DNA of 64,000 nucleotides, from contig MEPU01000009.1 of the NCBI GenBank assembly GCA_001771815.1, forward strand, positions 22,383 through 86,382. The letters run 5' to 3'. This document shows positions 1-10,317 of this stretch, piece after piece. The translations under genes were made by a program, and so were the position numbers. Each line of letters starts with the position of its first letter. Within the stretch, counting starts at the first letter, position 1. Below the pieces are notes generated by a model that ran no database searches, had not been told where the DNA came from, and saw only the letters and a program-made list of their open reading frames with translations. This DNA comes from Bdellovibrionales bacterium RIFCSPHIGHO2_01_FULL_40_29. GTDB lineage: Bacteria; Bdellovibrionota; Bdellovibrionia; Bdellovibrionales; Bdellovibrionaceae.

Positions 1-749
1 AGAATTGATGCCGCTGTTAAAGAATACATTATTTTTTTATTTTGTAAAAATGGAGCCACTAAAATAGAAACCACCGCATCTTGACGAGGCATCTCACTGA
101 CAAATTGAAAAGGCTCGGTTGGCTTCAAATCCATTTGAAGCAATCCACGCAGTTCATCGATTATTTTCAAGTATCTTTTCTGAAGTTGCACGAGCTGCGG
201 ATAAAGAGCCAAACCTTCCTGTACAGAATCATGGTCTTTCTTGGACAAAATATTCAAACAATACTCGACTAAATTTTCATTTGTAAAAAAGTAAGAAACT
301 TTTTTGTCGACCACTTTTCGAAATTTAAACTCAACTTGTGGCTCAGGATTTTTAACATCTGCTTGAGCCACATTCTTAAATGCTTGGTTTATCAGAAATC
401 GCACTCTCTCTGTTGAGATTCTAAGTAATTTTGCAATTTCATCAATCGTGAGTTCAAAAATAATTAACCCAATAATAACAAGTAAGTGTTGCTTCAATGA
501 TTTTTGATAAAACTGATCCCAATTGTCTAAGCTGTAGTTTTCAAAGCTACCAAAGGGTTGGCCTGAACGAACAGCCCGCGTTTTAAGAAATAGACTTTCT
601 AATTTTAAGAAAACATTTTCTGCATAGTCATCGGTATTTTTTCGAGGCACTTCCGACAAAGTGATATGATAAATATCAGAGGCTTGTGATGAATTTGGAT
701 ACAGCAAATGTGTTGCTATCCAAAGTCGCTGGTCAGTTATTTTTATCAT
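1..749 (-). CDS. Partial HTH protein downstream of mreB (3' end outside window)
   Basis: The minus-strand frame is open from an ATG at 749 to the window edge, giving about 249 residues with no stop. It starts nine bases after the mreB stop, so it is probably cotranscribed with mreB. A segment around residues 95-125 (TIDEIAKLLRISTERVRFL) reads as a helix-turn-helix like sigma-70 region 4, and the N-terminal part has alternating acidic and aromatic residues as in ECF-type sigma factors. No signal peptide or membrane span is visible. No clear Shine-Dalgarno precedes the ATG, so it may depend on coupling to mreB. It could be an ECF-like sigma factor or another HTH regulator; the family is not settled because the C-terminus is missing. 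Confidence 0.7.
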   Translation of the reverse strand, partial: MIKITDQRLWIATHLLYPNSSQASDIYHITLSEVPRKNTDDYAENVFLKLESLFLKTRAVRSGQPFGSFENYSLDNWDQFYQKSLKQHLLVIIGLIIFELTIDEIAKLLRISTERVRFLINQAFKNVAQADVKNPEPQVEFKFRKVVDKKVSYFFTNENLVEYCLNILSKKDHDSVQEGLALYPQLVQLQKRYLKIIDELRGLLQMDLKPTEPFQFVSEMPRQDAVVSILVAPFLQNKKIMYSLTAASI

Positions 750-758
750 TTAAATATA

Positions 759-1805
<1,047 letters not shown>

Positions 1806-1853
1806 CTAAAATACTAGAGAATTATGAATTACCTCGTCAATGCAGATATTTAA

Positions 1854-1879
1854 CGCAAGCTGACAATAATCAGCTTGCG
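1854..1879 (-). terminator. Hairpin, likely terminator of the lipoprotein gene at 1894
   Basis: A perfect 10-bp inverted repeat (CGCAAGCTGA / TCAGCTTGCG) with a six-base loop lies 14 bases downstream of the minus-strand lipoprotein gene. On the minus strand it is followed only by the short T-rich run TTAAATAT, so it is a weak intrinsic terminator or an RNA 3'-end stabiliser. Confidence 0.5.
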
Positions 1880-1893
1880 AAAATTTATAAGAG

Positions 1894-2985
1894 CTATCTT
1901 GGTGAGCAGGTGACATCAACATTATTTCCATAATCGCTGATCACTAACTGAACTTTTTCCTTCAAGTAACCAGAGGCCTGCACAGTCACATCACCAGCAA
2001 CACCCGTCGCAGTGATTTGGACTCGATCATTTTGGATAGTCATCATCAATTGACTAGCCAATTCTACGTCGTCTCCAACAAGATCCATGTTGTACGGCAA
2101 TGAGAGATCAATATCTTCCTTATAAAATCCTAAATTTGAAGTCCCTTTACACACATACTTAGAAACTGGTCTTGCAGAAGCAATTCGTTTAAATTCTCCT
2201 AGACCTTTACAAGCAACTTTATATCTCATTGTTGTCACTCCATCGTCGCTATCGGCTTCCAAACGCACGATCTGACCCGCAAATCCGGACTTCTTCATTT
2301 CAATTTCTTTATTTAATCCTCGATTCGAAAGAGTAATCGTGTCTGCAGTGCCCTTGAGACTTGCAGGAGTAAATGTCATTTTTGTGTCACCAAAATGTCC
2401 AATATCAAAAATATGCGAAAAAATACTTCGCAATGAAATTGTCGATTTTGTGCGCGAATCTACGATCGCAGATGCCGTAATTGCGCCCGTACCACGATGT
2501 GTTTGAATCCATTTTCCTTGTTTTACACGAGATGCTTCGAATTCACATTGAACCTCGCGAAAGTTTGGATCCAGCGGTTGCTGAGTAATTGGGTTCAGCG
2601 GTTGACCTGGTAATACATTTTGACCGACACCCTGACAGCGCTGCTGTAAAACAGCATTCATTCCCTGTTGGCCACATCTTTCAAAAGAGTTCAATGCAGC
2701 ACGAACGTTCTGACACATTGTTGTTATATCTGTAAACTGAATCGGCGTTGAAGCACATTGCTGGTTATTCCATCCGATTGAAAAGCAGGTCATGGAATTG
2801 GCAGTGATATCGCAATAATTATTCTGATCAACACCATTAAAGCTTTGGGCATTCACCCGACCTTGTGGAACTCCCACTGGATTTGCGATGACTTCTTTCT
2901 TGCCACCATCGCCTCCGCCACCATCACATGCTGACAGCACCAACATCATTGCAGTAATAACAACTTGAGATAATTTTGTTTTCAT
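1894..2985 (-). CDS. Exported lipoprotein of unknown function
   Basis: The protein has 363 residues. The N-terminus is a lipoprotein signal with a lipobox ending LVLSAC, followed by the glycine/aspartate linker DGGGGDGG, so it should be lipidated and probably sits in the outer membrane. The mature part holds many cysteines (NNYCDI, SMTCFSI, QQCAST, TMCQNV, ERCGQQ, QRCQGV), which suggests several disulfides in the periplasm. The C-terminal half is beta-rich and ends with a cysteine near the terminus (VTCSPR). I do not recognise a family. The divergent neighbour at 3049 starts 63 bases away. Confidence 0.85.
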   Translation of the reverse strand: MKTKLSQVVITAMMLVLSACDGGGGDGGKKEVIANPVGVPQGRVNAQSFNGVDQNNYCDITANSMTCFSIGWNNQQCASTPIQFTDITTMCQNVRAALNSFERCGQQGMNAVLQQRCQGVGQNVLPGQPLNPITQQPLDPNFREVQCEFEASRVKQGKWIQTHRGTGAITASAIVDSRTKSTISLRSIFSHIFDIGHFGDTKMTFTPASLKGTADTITLSNRGLNKEIEMKKSGFAGQIVRLEADSDDGVTTMRYKVACKGLGEFKRIASARPVSKYVCKGTSNLGFYKEDIDLSLPYNMDLVGDDVELASQLMMTIQNDRVQITATGVAGDVTVQASGYLKEKVQLVISDYGNNVDVTCSPR

Positions 2986-3048
2986 AGCGCACTCCTCGGG
3001 TAACGAAATAAAATACTCCGATCAGTGTTACAGCAGAAATAGAGCCAA

Positions 3049-3849
3049 GTGATTTTAAAACCATATTCTTTTGTATTGGATTTGAAGCATTTCAAAGTGT
3101 CGAAGTTTTTTACACCGTTCAAAATTTGTTTCAAAATAGGACTATTTGCTCTTCTTTTGCTTTTGGAGACAAATTTATTTAACATCACCTCACTTCACTC
3201 CGACAAGTTACCCGTGGACGCAATATACATATTACTTGGATATATTTTTAATCTGACCTTACTTGGCGCTGCTGCGCATTTTTGTTTTAAGTTCTTACAA
3301 TTGAGAAAAAAATCCGGACAAAAGAATCAAATTTTGAACTTAAATGCCAAGCTCTCGATGATACGAATGTCTTTAAAAGCAAAAATTAAAACAAAATCCT
3401 ATAGATATCGAGCACTTTTCAAAACAACTGTGACCTCTGGCGATCCTGTCGATATCGCTCTGAATGATTTGATCAATCTGAATCTAGATACCGGTGAAGA
3501 TTTTCAACGTTATTTTGATCTTTCAAAACGCATAAATTCACTGCTTATCGCCGAGCGCGCTTCTGAAAGTCCTGAATCAAAAAAAGAGAATCAAAAAGAT
3601 GATTCCCATATTGGTAAAGAAGATTTCATGGGTACCGACTTCAAAAATGAAATCTCCATACTGAGACATATAAAAGAAATGGTTGAGATCTCAAGCCATC
3701 TAAATAAAAGAATTGAAGCCTACAATCAGGCAAATGTAAAAAACCCCATTCCCCAAGTCAATATTCTGACTTTTCATTCATTGATTGAGGTTAATCGTGT
3801 TTTCAGGAATGAAACCGATGAAAATTCAAAACTGATTCACGCTGCCTAA
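3049..3849 (+). CDS. Membrane protein with large cytoplasmic tail, unknown
   Basis: This is a 266-residue frame using a GTG start. Two hydrophobic segments lie near residues 28-48 and 58-82, followed by a basic stretch (LRKKSGQKN) and about 185 hydrophilic, mostly helical residues, so the tail is predicted cytoplasmic. No domain is recognised. The stop abuts the convergent stop of the DUF2147 gene (TAATTA at 3847-3852). The start is uncertain because no strong ribosome binding site is visible and the N-terminal 25 residues are unusually basic for a leader. Confidence 0.65.
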   Translation: MILKPYSFVLDLKHFKVSKFFTPFKICFKIGLFALLLLLETNLFNITSLHSDKLPVDAIYILLGYIFNLTLLGAAAHFCFKFLQLRKKSGQKNQILNLNAKLSMIRMSLKAKIKTKSYRYRALFKTTVTSGDPVDIALNDLINLNLDTGEDFQRYFDLSKRINSLLIAERASESPESKKENQKDDSHIGKEDFMGTDFKNEISILRHIKEMVEISSHLNKRIEAYNQANVKNPIPQVNILTFHSLIEVNRVFRNETDENSKLIHAA

Positions 3850-4278
3850 TTAAGGAGTCGTTCGAGTCCATTCTTCTGTTCGACCGAGAAGTGAAAAACC
3901 GACATACCCACGCAATTTCATTTTGTTTTCATCAACAAGCTTGATCCAGCCGCTGTATGTTTTTCCGGATTTGGCATCATAAACAGTTCCATCAACCCAT
4001 TTGTTTTCATTTTTATGCTTCACAAATCCCTTTAAAAAAACAAGATTCAGCAATGGGCGCGACTGTAACGATTCGTCAGGGTTTTTATCATCACGCACTG
4101 CCACACCAGCTTTATCGTTCGGTTCTTTCAGCCACACAAGTTTACCTTCTAACGTTTCGCCGGCCTGATAAATTTCAACTTTTGCAGATTCATCTGCTAC
4201 CAACCAAATTCCAATAGGAGATAACGATTGCGCATACGTTACAGATGAGAACATGAATAGCATGAGTGCAAATTTCAT
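3850..4278 (-). CDS. DUF2147 family exported protein
   Basis: The 142-residue protein has a signal peptide (MKFALMLFMFSSVTYA) and then the DUF2147 pattern: SPIGIWLVADESAKVEIYQ, a GKLVWL strand, the DPNPDESL-like segment DDKNPDESLQSRPL, the W-containing GTVYDAKSGKTYSGWIKL and RGYVGFSLLGRTEEWTR near the end. Members are periplasmic lipocalin-like small proteins of unknown function. It lies alone, convergent with the membrane-protein gene before it. Confidence 0.85.
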   Translation of the reverse strand: MKFALMLFMFSSVTYAQSLSPIGIWLVADESAKVEIYQAGETLEGKLVWLKEPNDKAGVAVRDDKNPDESLQSRPLLNLVFLKGFVKHKNENKWVDGTVYDAKSGKTYSGWIKLVDENKMKLRGYVGFSLLGRTEEWTRTTP

Positions 4279-4351
4279 AAATAAATCCTGTCTTTAAAAA
4301 TGATTGTTTCTAATCATTAAAATACTTTAAAAACTTATGAAGGTCATGACA

Positions 4352-5167
4352 TTAATGAATTTTAGGATTGGTTGTTAGATCAAAAAGACTCATATCGAAG
4401 TAAAATGTTTTTCCCTGGTATTGGTACTTAAAACATCCATCCTTATTCGCACTGATATTAAATCCAGCTCCCCACCAAAAATATCCAGGAACCTCTCCTA
4501 AAGTATTGGCGTAATTTTGATCTTTTGCATAGTACACATTCGCAGTATAGGGCACCTTAATATCACCGATCAGGTTTCGGGTAAAATGTCGCCATTGCAA
4601 ATAGGGATCACTCACCAAAGATTTGTCTTTATTGCTCAGCTTAAGTTGTTCGGCTGTATGATAAACTATTTTAACTGTTGGATCTTGAAAAATCTCGCTG
4701 TACATTTGTGAAAAATTTGTGACTGGAAACTTGCTGTATTTTTCTTTATACTTTTTTGTCGGTATCAAATAGTGCGAATGACCCATATCCGGGAAAATAA
4801 TAGCATCAGCATATTTGTGTTTTAATGCTTGTTCAATATGAGCTTGTATTGCATGTATGAAACTCATAGAAACAACAACATCGCCCCCATTGTATTCCGT
4901 GTACGGAAGCTTTATTCTTTCTGATTGAGCATCATAGTAGGCTCTTTTGTCTAATCGTTTTTGACCCAAGTAAACTGATTGGAAAGCCTTCATGACATCT
5001 GCTAAAGACATATCCCAATGAAAATCATTTTCATAAAGAATCTCTTGTTTATCTGTCTGAACGGAGCAACGCTGAGAAATTTCAGCAAGTGTATTGAGGT
5101 TACCAGCTAGAGACACTTGAGACAGTACTGAAGTAGCTACAAAAAATGATAAAACTAATTTTTTCAT
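4352..5167 (-). CDS. Exported protein of unknown function
   Basis: The mature protein is about 250 residues after a signal peptide (KKLVLSFFVATSVLSQVSLAG). I chose the ATG at 5167 because it places the KK pair at the start of the leader; the frame also has an ATG at 5179 adding MAVD, with no decisive ribosome binding site for either. Visible features are a HAIQAHIEQALKHKYADAIIFPDMGHSHYL region with several histidines and an aspartate that could bind metal, and a tryptophan/glycine-rich C-terminal segment (PGYFWWGAGFN). Two cysteines (QRCSVQ and DGCFKY) may form a disulfide. No family is recognised. Confidence 0.75.
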   Translation of the reverse strand: MKKLVLSFFVATSVLSQVSLAGNLNTLAEISQRCSVQTDKQEILYENDFHWDMSLADVMKAFQSVYLGQKRLDKRAYYDAQSERIKLPYTEYNGGDVVVSMSFIHAIQAHIEQALKHKYADAIIFPDMGHSHYLIPTKKYKEKYSKFPVTNFSQMYSEIFQDPTVKIVYHTAEQLKLSNKDKSLVSDPYLQWRHFTRNLIGDIKVPYTANVYYAKDQNYANTLGEVPGYFWWGAGFNISANKDGCFKYQYQGKTFYFDMSLFDLTTNPKIH

Positions 5168-5229
5168 ATCCACTGCCATTTCAACTTTGATACCAATCCA
5201 TTGATTACTGTGGGCATTTTAAAAGTTCA

Positions 5230-5252
5230 AACTGTCGAGTCCCTTGACAGTT
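5230..5252 (+). promoter_or_regulatory. Inverted repeat overlapping a TTGACA box
   Basis: AACTGTC and GACAGTT form perfect 7-base arms separated by nine bases. The right arm overlaps a consensus TTGACA at 5244-5249 upstream of the DUF1499 gene. This could be an operator laid over a -35 box. The matching -10 is poor (CTCAAT or TCAATA near 5267-5273), so the promoter reading is tentative. Confidence 0.35.
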
Positions 5253-5278
5253 CAGCATTTTTTTAGCTCAATAACCTC

Positions 5279-5761
5279 ATGAAAAAAACACTTGTTATTA
5301 TCATTCTTTTGATCCCATCAATAGCCATCATCATTGGTCAACTTGGATTGCTTTCGGGCCGAGTACCAAAAGACCTCGGTGTTCGTGATGGAAAGTTGAA
5401 ACCACCTTCTAAAACTCCGAACAGTGTTTCCAGTCAAGCCCATTTGCACTCGAATTCAGAGTACGACACAGAATATGCTCAAATGAATGCGTTTCCCATG
5501 ACTGGTTCGGTTGCCGAGGCAAAAGCTCGTCTCAAGCAGGTGATTTTACAGCAACCAGAATCAAAACTTATTGAAGAGACCGAGGACTATCTACGCTACG
5601 AATTCACCACACGTCTGATGAAGTATGTGGATGATGTAGAGTTTTACTTTTCAAAGGATGAAAAGAAAATCCACTTTAGATCCGCATCTCGCCTTGGTCG
5701 AAAAGACTTTGGGAAAAATCGATCCCGTCTTGAACAGATTGATTTGTTATTTAGAAACTAG
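5279..5761 (+). CDS. DUF1499 family membrane-anchored protein
   Basis: The 160-residue protein has one N-terminal hydrophobic helix (about residues 3-24) that is a membrane anchor or uncleaved signal, then the DUF1499 signature: [22 protein letters not shown] near residue 37 and [23 protein letters not shown] near residue 105, ending with [17 protein letters not shown]. In many homologues the motif reads CPSSPNCVSS; here both cysteines are replaced ([10 protein letters not shown]). No Shine-Dalgarno precedes the ATG, so the message may be leaderless. The 3' end overlaps the convergent chemoreceptor gene by 15 bases. Confidence 0.85.
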   Translation: MKKTLVIIILLIPSIAIIIGQLGLLSGRVPKDLGVRDGKLKPPSKTPNSVSSQAHLHSNSEYDTEYAQMNAFPMTGSVAEAKARLKQVILQQPESKLIEETEDYLRYEFTTRLMKYVDDVEFYFSKDEKKIHFRSASRLGRKDFGKNRSRLEQIDLLFRN

Positions 5762-7198
5762 CTGCCCCTGTCCTTGAATTGCTTGTGAGAGTTGGGCGAC
5801 GGCCTGTTGAAGACTGCTGGAATGCAAATCCAAATCTTCACTGTACGTTCCGAGTTGATCAGATATTTTTAAGTTGGATTTGCATTCTGATTCAACTTCT
5901 TGAACTGCGGTGGAAATTTGCTGAATTTCAGTTGACTGTTTTTCTGAACTGCTTGAAACATCATTGACCAAATCATTCACTTTGTTGACCGATGCAATAA
6001 TATCTTTGAATACAACGGCAGCTTTATCTGCTAATCCGGCTCCTTTTTCAGCTGATTCAACATTCTCTTTAATCAAAACATGAATCTCATTAGTTGCGGT
6101 TGCAGATCGTTGAGCCAGACTACGGACGGCCTCGGCAACGACAGCAAATCCTTTTCCATGTTCACCAGCTCGAGCCGCTTCGACTGCGGCATTCAGCGCC
6201 AATAGATTTGTTTGAAATGCAATATCGTCAATCAACTGACTAATTTCATTAATTTTGCTGGCACTATTTCTAATTTCACCCATAGCATGGGTTAGGTCGC
6301 TGATCTCTTGTCCGCCACGCTGTGCAGTTCGAGTGCTTTCTTGGGTGAACTGCAAGGCCACCTTGGCGTGTTCAGTATTCTGAGACGTCATTCCAATAAG
6401 ATTCCTTACTGATTCGGCAGTGGCCACAAGTCTTGATGTGATTGTTTTTGAATTTTCTGATAACTCTGATCCAGAGGACATCAAGGTTTGGCTTGTTCCA
6501 AAAACTTTCTGACACGAATTTTCAAGACTTTTTACAACAACTCGAATTTGTCGATCGACCTGGATCATAATAAAAGTCAAAAGTCCAAAACCGATAATCA
6601 CACCCAAAGGCAAACCACCACTAGCCGAGTAAAATGTTGCGCGCGATGAACGCGATTGAATCGAAAGAGATTTCTCTAAGGACTGGTTCAGTTCAAGCAA
6701 AGATTGATCAACAAGACTGCGAATTTGATTGGCAATACTCATGCTTTTGCTGGACTTGAATCCCTGTACAAATTGTTCTTGAGTGATCAAAGCTCGGGTG
6801 AGTTTTTTACGATTTAACATAGTTTCTACCACTGGACCTTCAATCCACTCAGCCTTCAGCTCGCGAATCTTTTTTAAACGCTCCTGCAAAATAGGTTCAT
6901 TCAGCAACATAGCGTCGAGATCACGCCCCTGTTGTTCGAATTTGCCCTCGGCCGCATTGAACGGTTCCAAATAGACATCTTCTCCGCTGAGTAAGTAGCC
7001 TCGGATTCCAGTTTCCATATCAACCATGATCGTCAGTAAATTAGAAAATCCTTGAATGACCTTTGTATCATTACCAACCTGAGTTTGAGCGGCTTCAGTG
7101 CTTTTAAGATTGAAAGCCACTATCAAACTGACAGCTAAACACAGTAATGCCCAAATTCCACTTGCTAGAAAAATTTTGTATTTTAAACTCAATTTCAT
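5747..7198 (-). CDS. Methyl-accepting chemotaxis protein
   Basis: The 483-residue chemoreceptor has a first membrane helix at residues 10-29 and a periplasmic helical domain of about 160 residues with a CHASE3-like motif ([15 protein letters not shown] near 57). A second helix follows near 195-213, then a cytoplasmic signalling domain. The hairpin tip is visible as [19 protein letters not shown] with [18 protein letters not shown] near residues 325-365. A recognisable HAMP domain is lacking: helix 2 runs almost directly into the long coiled coil. No CheW- or CheR-binding pentapeptide is seen at the C-terminus (GQGQLVSK). It signals to CheA; the ligand is unknown. Confidence 0.93.
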   Translation of the reverse strand: MKLSLKYKIFLASGIWALLCLAVSLIVAFNLKSTEAAQTQVGNDTKVIQGFSNLLTIMVDMETGIRGYLLSGEDVYLEPFNAAEGKFEQQGRDLDAMLLNEPILQERLKKIRELKAEWIEGPVVETMLNRKKLTRALITQEQFVQGFKSSKSMSIANQIRSLVDQSLLELNQSLEKSLSIQSRSSRATFYSASGGLPLGVIIGFGLLTFIMIQVDRQIRVVVKSLENSCQKVFGTSQTLMSSGSELSENSKTITSRLVATAESVRNLIGMTSQNTEHAKVALQFTQESTRTAQRGGQEISDLTHAMGEIRNSASKINEISQLIDDIAFQTNLLALNAAVEAARAGEHGKGFAVVAEAVRSLAQRSATATNEIHVLIKENVESAEKGAGLADKAAVVFKDIIASVNKVNDLVNDVSSSSEKQSTEIQQISTAVQEVESECKSNLKISDQLGTYSEDLDLHSSSLQQAVAQLSQAIQGQGQLVSK

Positions 7199-7379
7199 AT
7201 TTACAAATTATGAACATGGACTGAATAAACTGTCATGGTTTATTCCATGAATCACTTTGAGTTGGACTGAGAATTAACAATTTCTAGACCAATTACAAAC
7301 AGGACTTGTGACTGATTTAAAAAAGAATTTAACTATTTTTAGATTTAAAAATCCCAATTTTTTAACGAGAGGCTCATTC

Positions 7380-8390
7380 ATGAGAATTGCTCAAATTATT
7401 CTTTTTGCTTTATCCATTTCACATTTTGCGTTTGCTGAAAAACTTGATCTGAAAAGTTTGAAAAAAAACTTTACCCGACCAAAAAGCATCCCTTATTTGG
7501 ATGACAATAAGTATTCAACAGAACGTGAAATCTTAGGGAAAATGCTATTTTTTGATCCACGAGTTTCTGGATCCAACTCCATTTCGTGTGCAACCTGCCA
7601 TAATCCGTCCTTTGCCTGGGGTGATGGCTTAGCCAAAGGTGTTGGTCATGGACACAAAGAACTCGTGCGCAAATCCCCGACTATTTTAAACTTAGCGTGG
7701 ACTGAAAAATTAATGTGGGATGGTCGCTTTACACATCTTGAAGGCCAAGCACTTGGACCCATCGGCAGCGAAGCCGAAATGAATATGAAAATGGAAGGCG
7801 AGGGCAATCTTTCTGATAAAATTAAAGGAATCGCAGGTTATCGAGTTCTATTTGAAAAAGCCTATCCCAAAGAAGAAATCACAAATGAGCTGATCGGAAA
7901 AGCCATCGGTGTTTACGAGCGAGGCGTGGTTTCAGGCATAGCCCCTTTTGATAAATGGATTAAAGGAAATGAAAAAGCGATCAGTGAAAGCGCGAAACGT
8001 GGCTTTGTCTTATTCAACACGAAAGCTTCTTGCGTTGCTTGCCACTCCGGATGGAACTTTACGGATGATAGTTTTCGCGATATTGGAGTCAACGACACCG
8101 ATCTTGGGCGAGGCAAATTTTTAAAAATGACATCTCAGCAACATGCCTTCAAGACCCCCGGTCTACGAAGTATTGCCTTACGCAGCCCCTATATGCACAA
8201 TGGAAGTGAGAAGACACTTGATGATGTGATTGATTTTTACGACCGAGGTGGTGATGTGAAGCGGGAAAGCTTAGCTGGAGAGATTAAACCACTCAGCTTA
8301 ACAGCTTCAGAAAAAATGGATCTAAAAGAGTTCTTACTGACATTAACTGGTGATGACAAACCCGTCACCTTACCCATTTTACCAAGATAA
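7380..8390 (+). CDS. Di-heme cytochrome c peroxidase / MauG family protein
   Basis: I start at the ATG at 7380, behind GAGAGG and at the head of a signal peptide (RIAQIILFALSISHFAFA); a GTG 72 bases upstream is in frame but unlikely. Two c-type heme sites are visible: CATCH at residue 70 and CVACH at residue 218. The family segments ILGKMLFFDPRVSGSNSISC, RKSPTILNLAWTEKLMWDGR, HAFKTPGLRSIALRSPYMHNGS and LDDVIDFYDRGGD are all present. Such periplasmic enzymes reduce hydrogen peroxide or carry out MauG-type oxidations. A cupredoxin gene follows after 18 bases and probably supplies or accepts electrons. Confidence 0.93.
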   Translation: MRIAQIILFALSISHFAFAEKLDLKSLKKNFTRPKSIPYLDDNKYSTEREILGKMLFFDPRVSGSNSISCATCHNPSFAWGDGLAKGVGHGHKELVRKSPTILNLAWTEKLMWDGRFTHLEGQALGPIGSEAEMNMKMEGEGNLSDKIKGIAGYRVLFEKAYPKEEITNELIGKAIGVYERGVVSGIAPFDKWIKGNEKAISESAKRGFVLFNTKASCVACHSGWNFTDDSFRDIGVNDTDLGRGKFLKMTSQQHAFKTPGLRSIALRSPYMHNGSEKTLDDVIDFYDRGGDVKRESLAGEIKPLSLTASEKMDLKEFLLTLTGDDKPVTLPILPR

Positions 8391-8408
8391 GAAGAGGATA
8401 AAGGATAT

Positions 8409-8720
8409 ATGAAATACTTATTTTATGCGATAGTAATGGCGCTTGTTTCGAATGCCACAGCTGCTGAAGTTATGATTTCACAAAAAGACAAAAAATTCGA
8501 TAAAGCAGCTATTAAAATTAAAAAAGGTGATAAAATTGTATTTAAAAACAATGAAAAAGATATCACACACAATGTGTTTTCATTAGGACCAAAAAATGCA
8601 TTTGAACTGAAAACCCAGGCCCCTGGAACAGCCAGTACTGTTGAATTTAAAGAACCAGGTACAACGGATGTTGAATGCGCGATTCATACAAACATGAAAT
8701 TAAAAGTTACCGTCGAGTAA
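8409..8720 (+). CDS. Cupredoxin (plastocyanin-like) electron carrier
   Basis: The 103-residue protein has a signal peptide of about 18 residues (ending NATAA). The mature domain has type 1 copper ligands in the right order: histidine in KDITHNVFS, then cysteine, histidine and methionine in ECAIHTNMKL. The segment PAAIKIKKGDKIVFKNN-like (KAAIKIKKGDKIVFKNN) is typical of plastocyanin/pseudoazurin-like small carriers. An AGAGGATAAAGG leader precedes the ATG. Its place right behind the MauG/peroxidase gene supports a role as periplasmic redox partner. The 3' end overlaps the convergent cytochrome gene by 14 bases. Confidence 0.88.
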   Translation: MKYLFYAIVMALVSNATAAEVMISQKDKKFDKAAIKIKKGDKIVFKNNEKDITHNVFSLGPKNAFELKTQAPGTASTVEFKEPGTTDVECAIHTNMKLKVTVE

Positions 8721-9069
8721 TTTTTTTAAGACTCAAAATATATTGAATAACAGCCTCGCGCTCTTTTAACGAAAGAGCGTCTTTCCATGGAGGCATCGCC
8801 GATCCCGGAATGCCTTCGGAAACAGTTTTAAGAACTTCTTTAGGTGTCGCTCCAAAGCGAAAGTCTTCTTCTAGAAAATTTCGAGGTTTTGTACTGGCAA
8901 TGGCACGTGCCGCAGGACCCTTTCCATCTCCGGTGACTCCGTGGCAGGATGTGCAATTGGCCTCATATACTTTTTTGCCTAATCGTAATTCTCGATTTGG
9001 CCTCACGGATTGAGCCTGAACCGAACCAGCAATTAGAATTGCCATTAGAAATTGTGGAATTATTTTCAT
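8707..9069 (-). CDS. Small class I cytochrome c
   Basis: The 120-residue protein has a signal peptide (IPQFLMAILIAGSVQA), one heme motif CTSCHG near residue 39, and a distal methionine in SAMPPWKDALSLKEREAVI. The pattern KVYEANCTSCHGVTGDGKGPA is typical of periplasmic mono-heme cytochromes. It is convergent with the MauG-cupredoxin pair, so all three periplasmic redox proteins lie within 1.7 kb and may share electrons, although this gene is on the other strand. Confidence 0.92.
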   Translation of the reverse strand: MKIIPQFLMAILIAGSVQAQSVRPNRELRLGKKVYEANCTSCHGVTGDGKGPAARAIASTKPRNFLEEDFRFGATPKEVLKTVSEGIPGSAMPPWKDALSLKEREAVIQYILSLKKITRR

Positions 9070-9134
9070 ATCTGTTTTTCGGTTTCACAAGGGGGCTTCT
9101 TGACGAGTCTTTGGTCTAGGTCTATGGTCGCCTC

Positions 9135-10295
9135 ATGTCAAAACTTCAAATAAATTTGCATCGGAATTTGCGCCGAACTGTGCTTCGTGGACATCCTTGG
9201 ATCTACAAAGATGCCGTTGTTCCAGTCAAAGCAAAAATAGCACAAATATGCCAAGTGATGGATGGTAAAAACGAGTTTTTAGCTTGGGCTTACTTCGATC
9301 CTCACAGCCCCTTGTGTTTACGAATTTTAAGTTTAGATAAGAAGCCACCGACTTTTGAAACCTATGAAGCTCGTTTTCAAACAGCATTTGAAATTCGAAA
9401 ATCAGTGATTGATCCCCAGACAAACAGCTATCGTCTTTTCAATGGCGAAGGTGATCTGTTGCCTGGATTGATATGTGATATTTACAATGATATTGCTGTT
9501 TTACAATTCGACGGCCAAGGCGCAAATGAATTCTGGAATAAACAACAAATTGCTGACTGGATTATCCAAAATGGCATCTGCAAAACGGTTGTTGAAAAAT
9601 TACGCCGACAAACACAGGGTGGAATTTTAAAACTTGCCGGTGAAGATTGCGAAAATGAAGTCATTGCCACTGAGCATGGCGTGAAATTCATGGTGAATTT
9701 AGAAAAAGGCCAAAAAACTGGATTTTTCTTAGATCAACGTGAAAATCGAAATTACATTCAATCTGTGAGTCGGGATAAATCTGTTCTGAATCTTTTTAGT
9801 TATTCAGGAGGCTTTTCAGTCTATGCCGGCTTGGGTGGCGCTCGAAAAGTGGCAAGTCTTGATGTTGCCGAAGGCGCTATAGAATTGGCCGAGCGCAATT
9901 GGCAATTGAATGGACTTGATCCTGCAAAGCACACAGGACTTTGTGTTGATGTGTTTGAATACTTAAACTCAGCAACCGAAGTTTGGGATCACATCATTGT
10001 TGATCCCCCGTCTATGGGTCACTCGGAAGAGCACAAAGAGCGAGCCAAGGTAAAATACATTGAATTATTTGCAACCGTAGCAAAAAAAGTCCGCGCTGGT
10101 GGGCAGCTGTCTGTGAGTTCTTGTTCGAGCCATATTTCATTTGAGGATTTCTTTGAAATCATTAATGAATCCCTATCTCAGTCGAAGCGTCGGGGACGAA
10201 TATTACGTGTCTCTGGACAAGGCCCGGATCACCCGTTTCCACACAGTTGCCATGAGCTTCGGTATTTAAAGTTTGTTCACTTGATTTTAAATTGA
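9135..10295 (+). CDS. RlmI-like class I SAM-dependent rRNA methyltransferase
   Basis: The 386-residue protein has an N-terminal PUA-type RNA-binding domain (about 1-75, with RTVLRGHPWIYKDAV) and a central EEHD-like segment. The C-terminal Rossmann methyltransferase shows motif I VLNLFSYSGGFSVYA near residue 217, the acidic motif SLDVAEGAIELAERN, IIVDPPSMG near 291 and a cysteine motif SVSSCSSHIS near 330. Homologues RlmI/RlmK methylate 23S rRNA cytosine or guanine. The exact target base is not certain, so no symbol is given. The ABC-F gene follows 22 bases downstream and may be cotranscribed. Confidence 0.9.
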   Translation: MSKLQINLHRNLRRTVLRGHPWIYKDAVVPVKAKIAQICQVMDGKNEFLAWAYFDPHSPLCLRILSLDKKPPTFETYEARFQTAFEIRKSVIDPQTNSYRLFNGEGDLLPGLICDIYNDIAVLQFDGQGANEFWNKQQIADWIIQNGICKTVVEKLRRQTQGGILKLAGEDCENEVIATEHGVKFMVNLEKGQKTGFFLDQRENRNYIQSVSRDKSVLNLFSYSGGFSVYAGLGGARKVASLDVAEGAIELAERNWQLNGLDPAKHTGLCVDVFEYLNSATEVWDHIIVDPPSMGHSEEHKERAKVKYIELFATVAKKVRAGGQLSVSSCSSHISFEDFFEIINESLSQSKRRGRILRVSGQGPDHPFPHSCHELRYLKFVHLILN

Positions 10296-10317
10296 TCTTA
10301 GACGATACCTATTTCCT

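Noticed and set aside
2982..3188. 68-codon minus-strand frame between the lipoprotein and the membrane-protein gene
   Set aside because: Lies antisense to the gene at 3049, overlaps the lipoprotein start, and lacks a coding-like composition.
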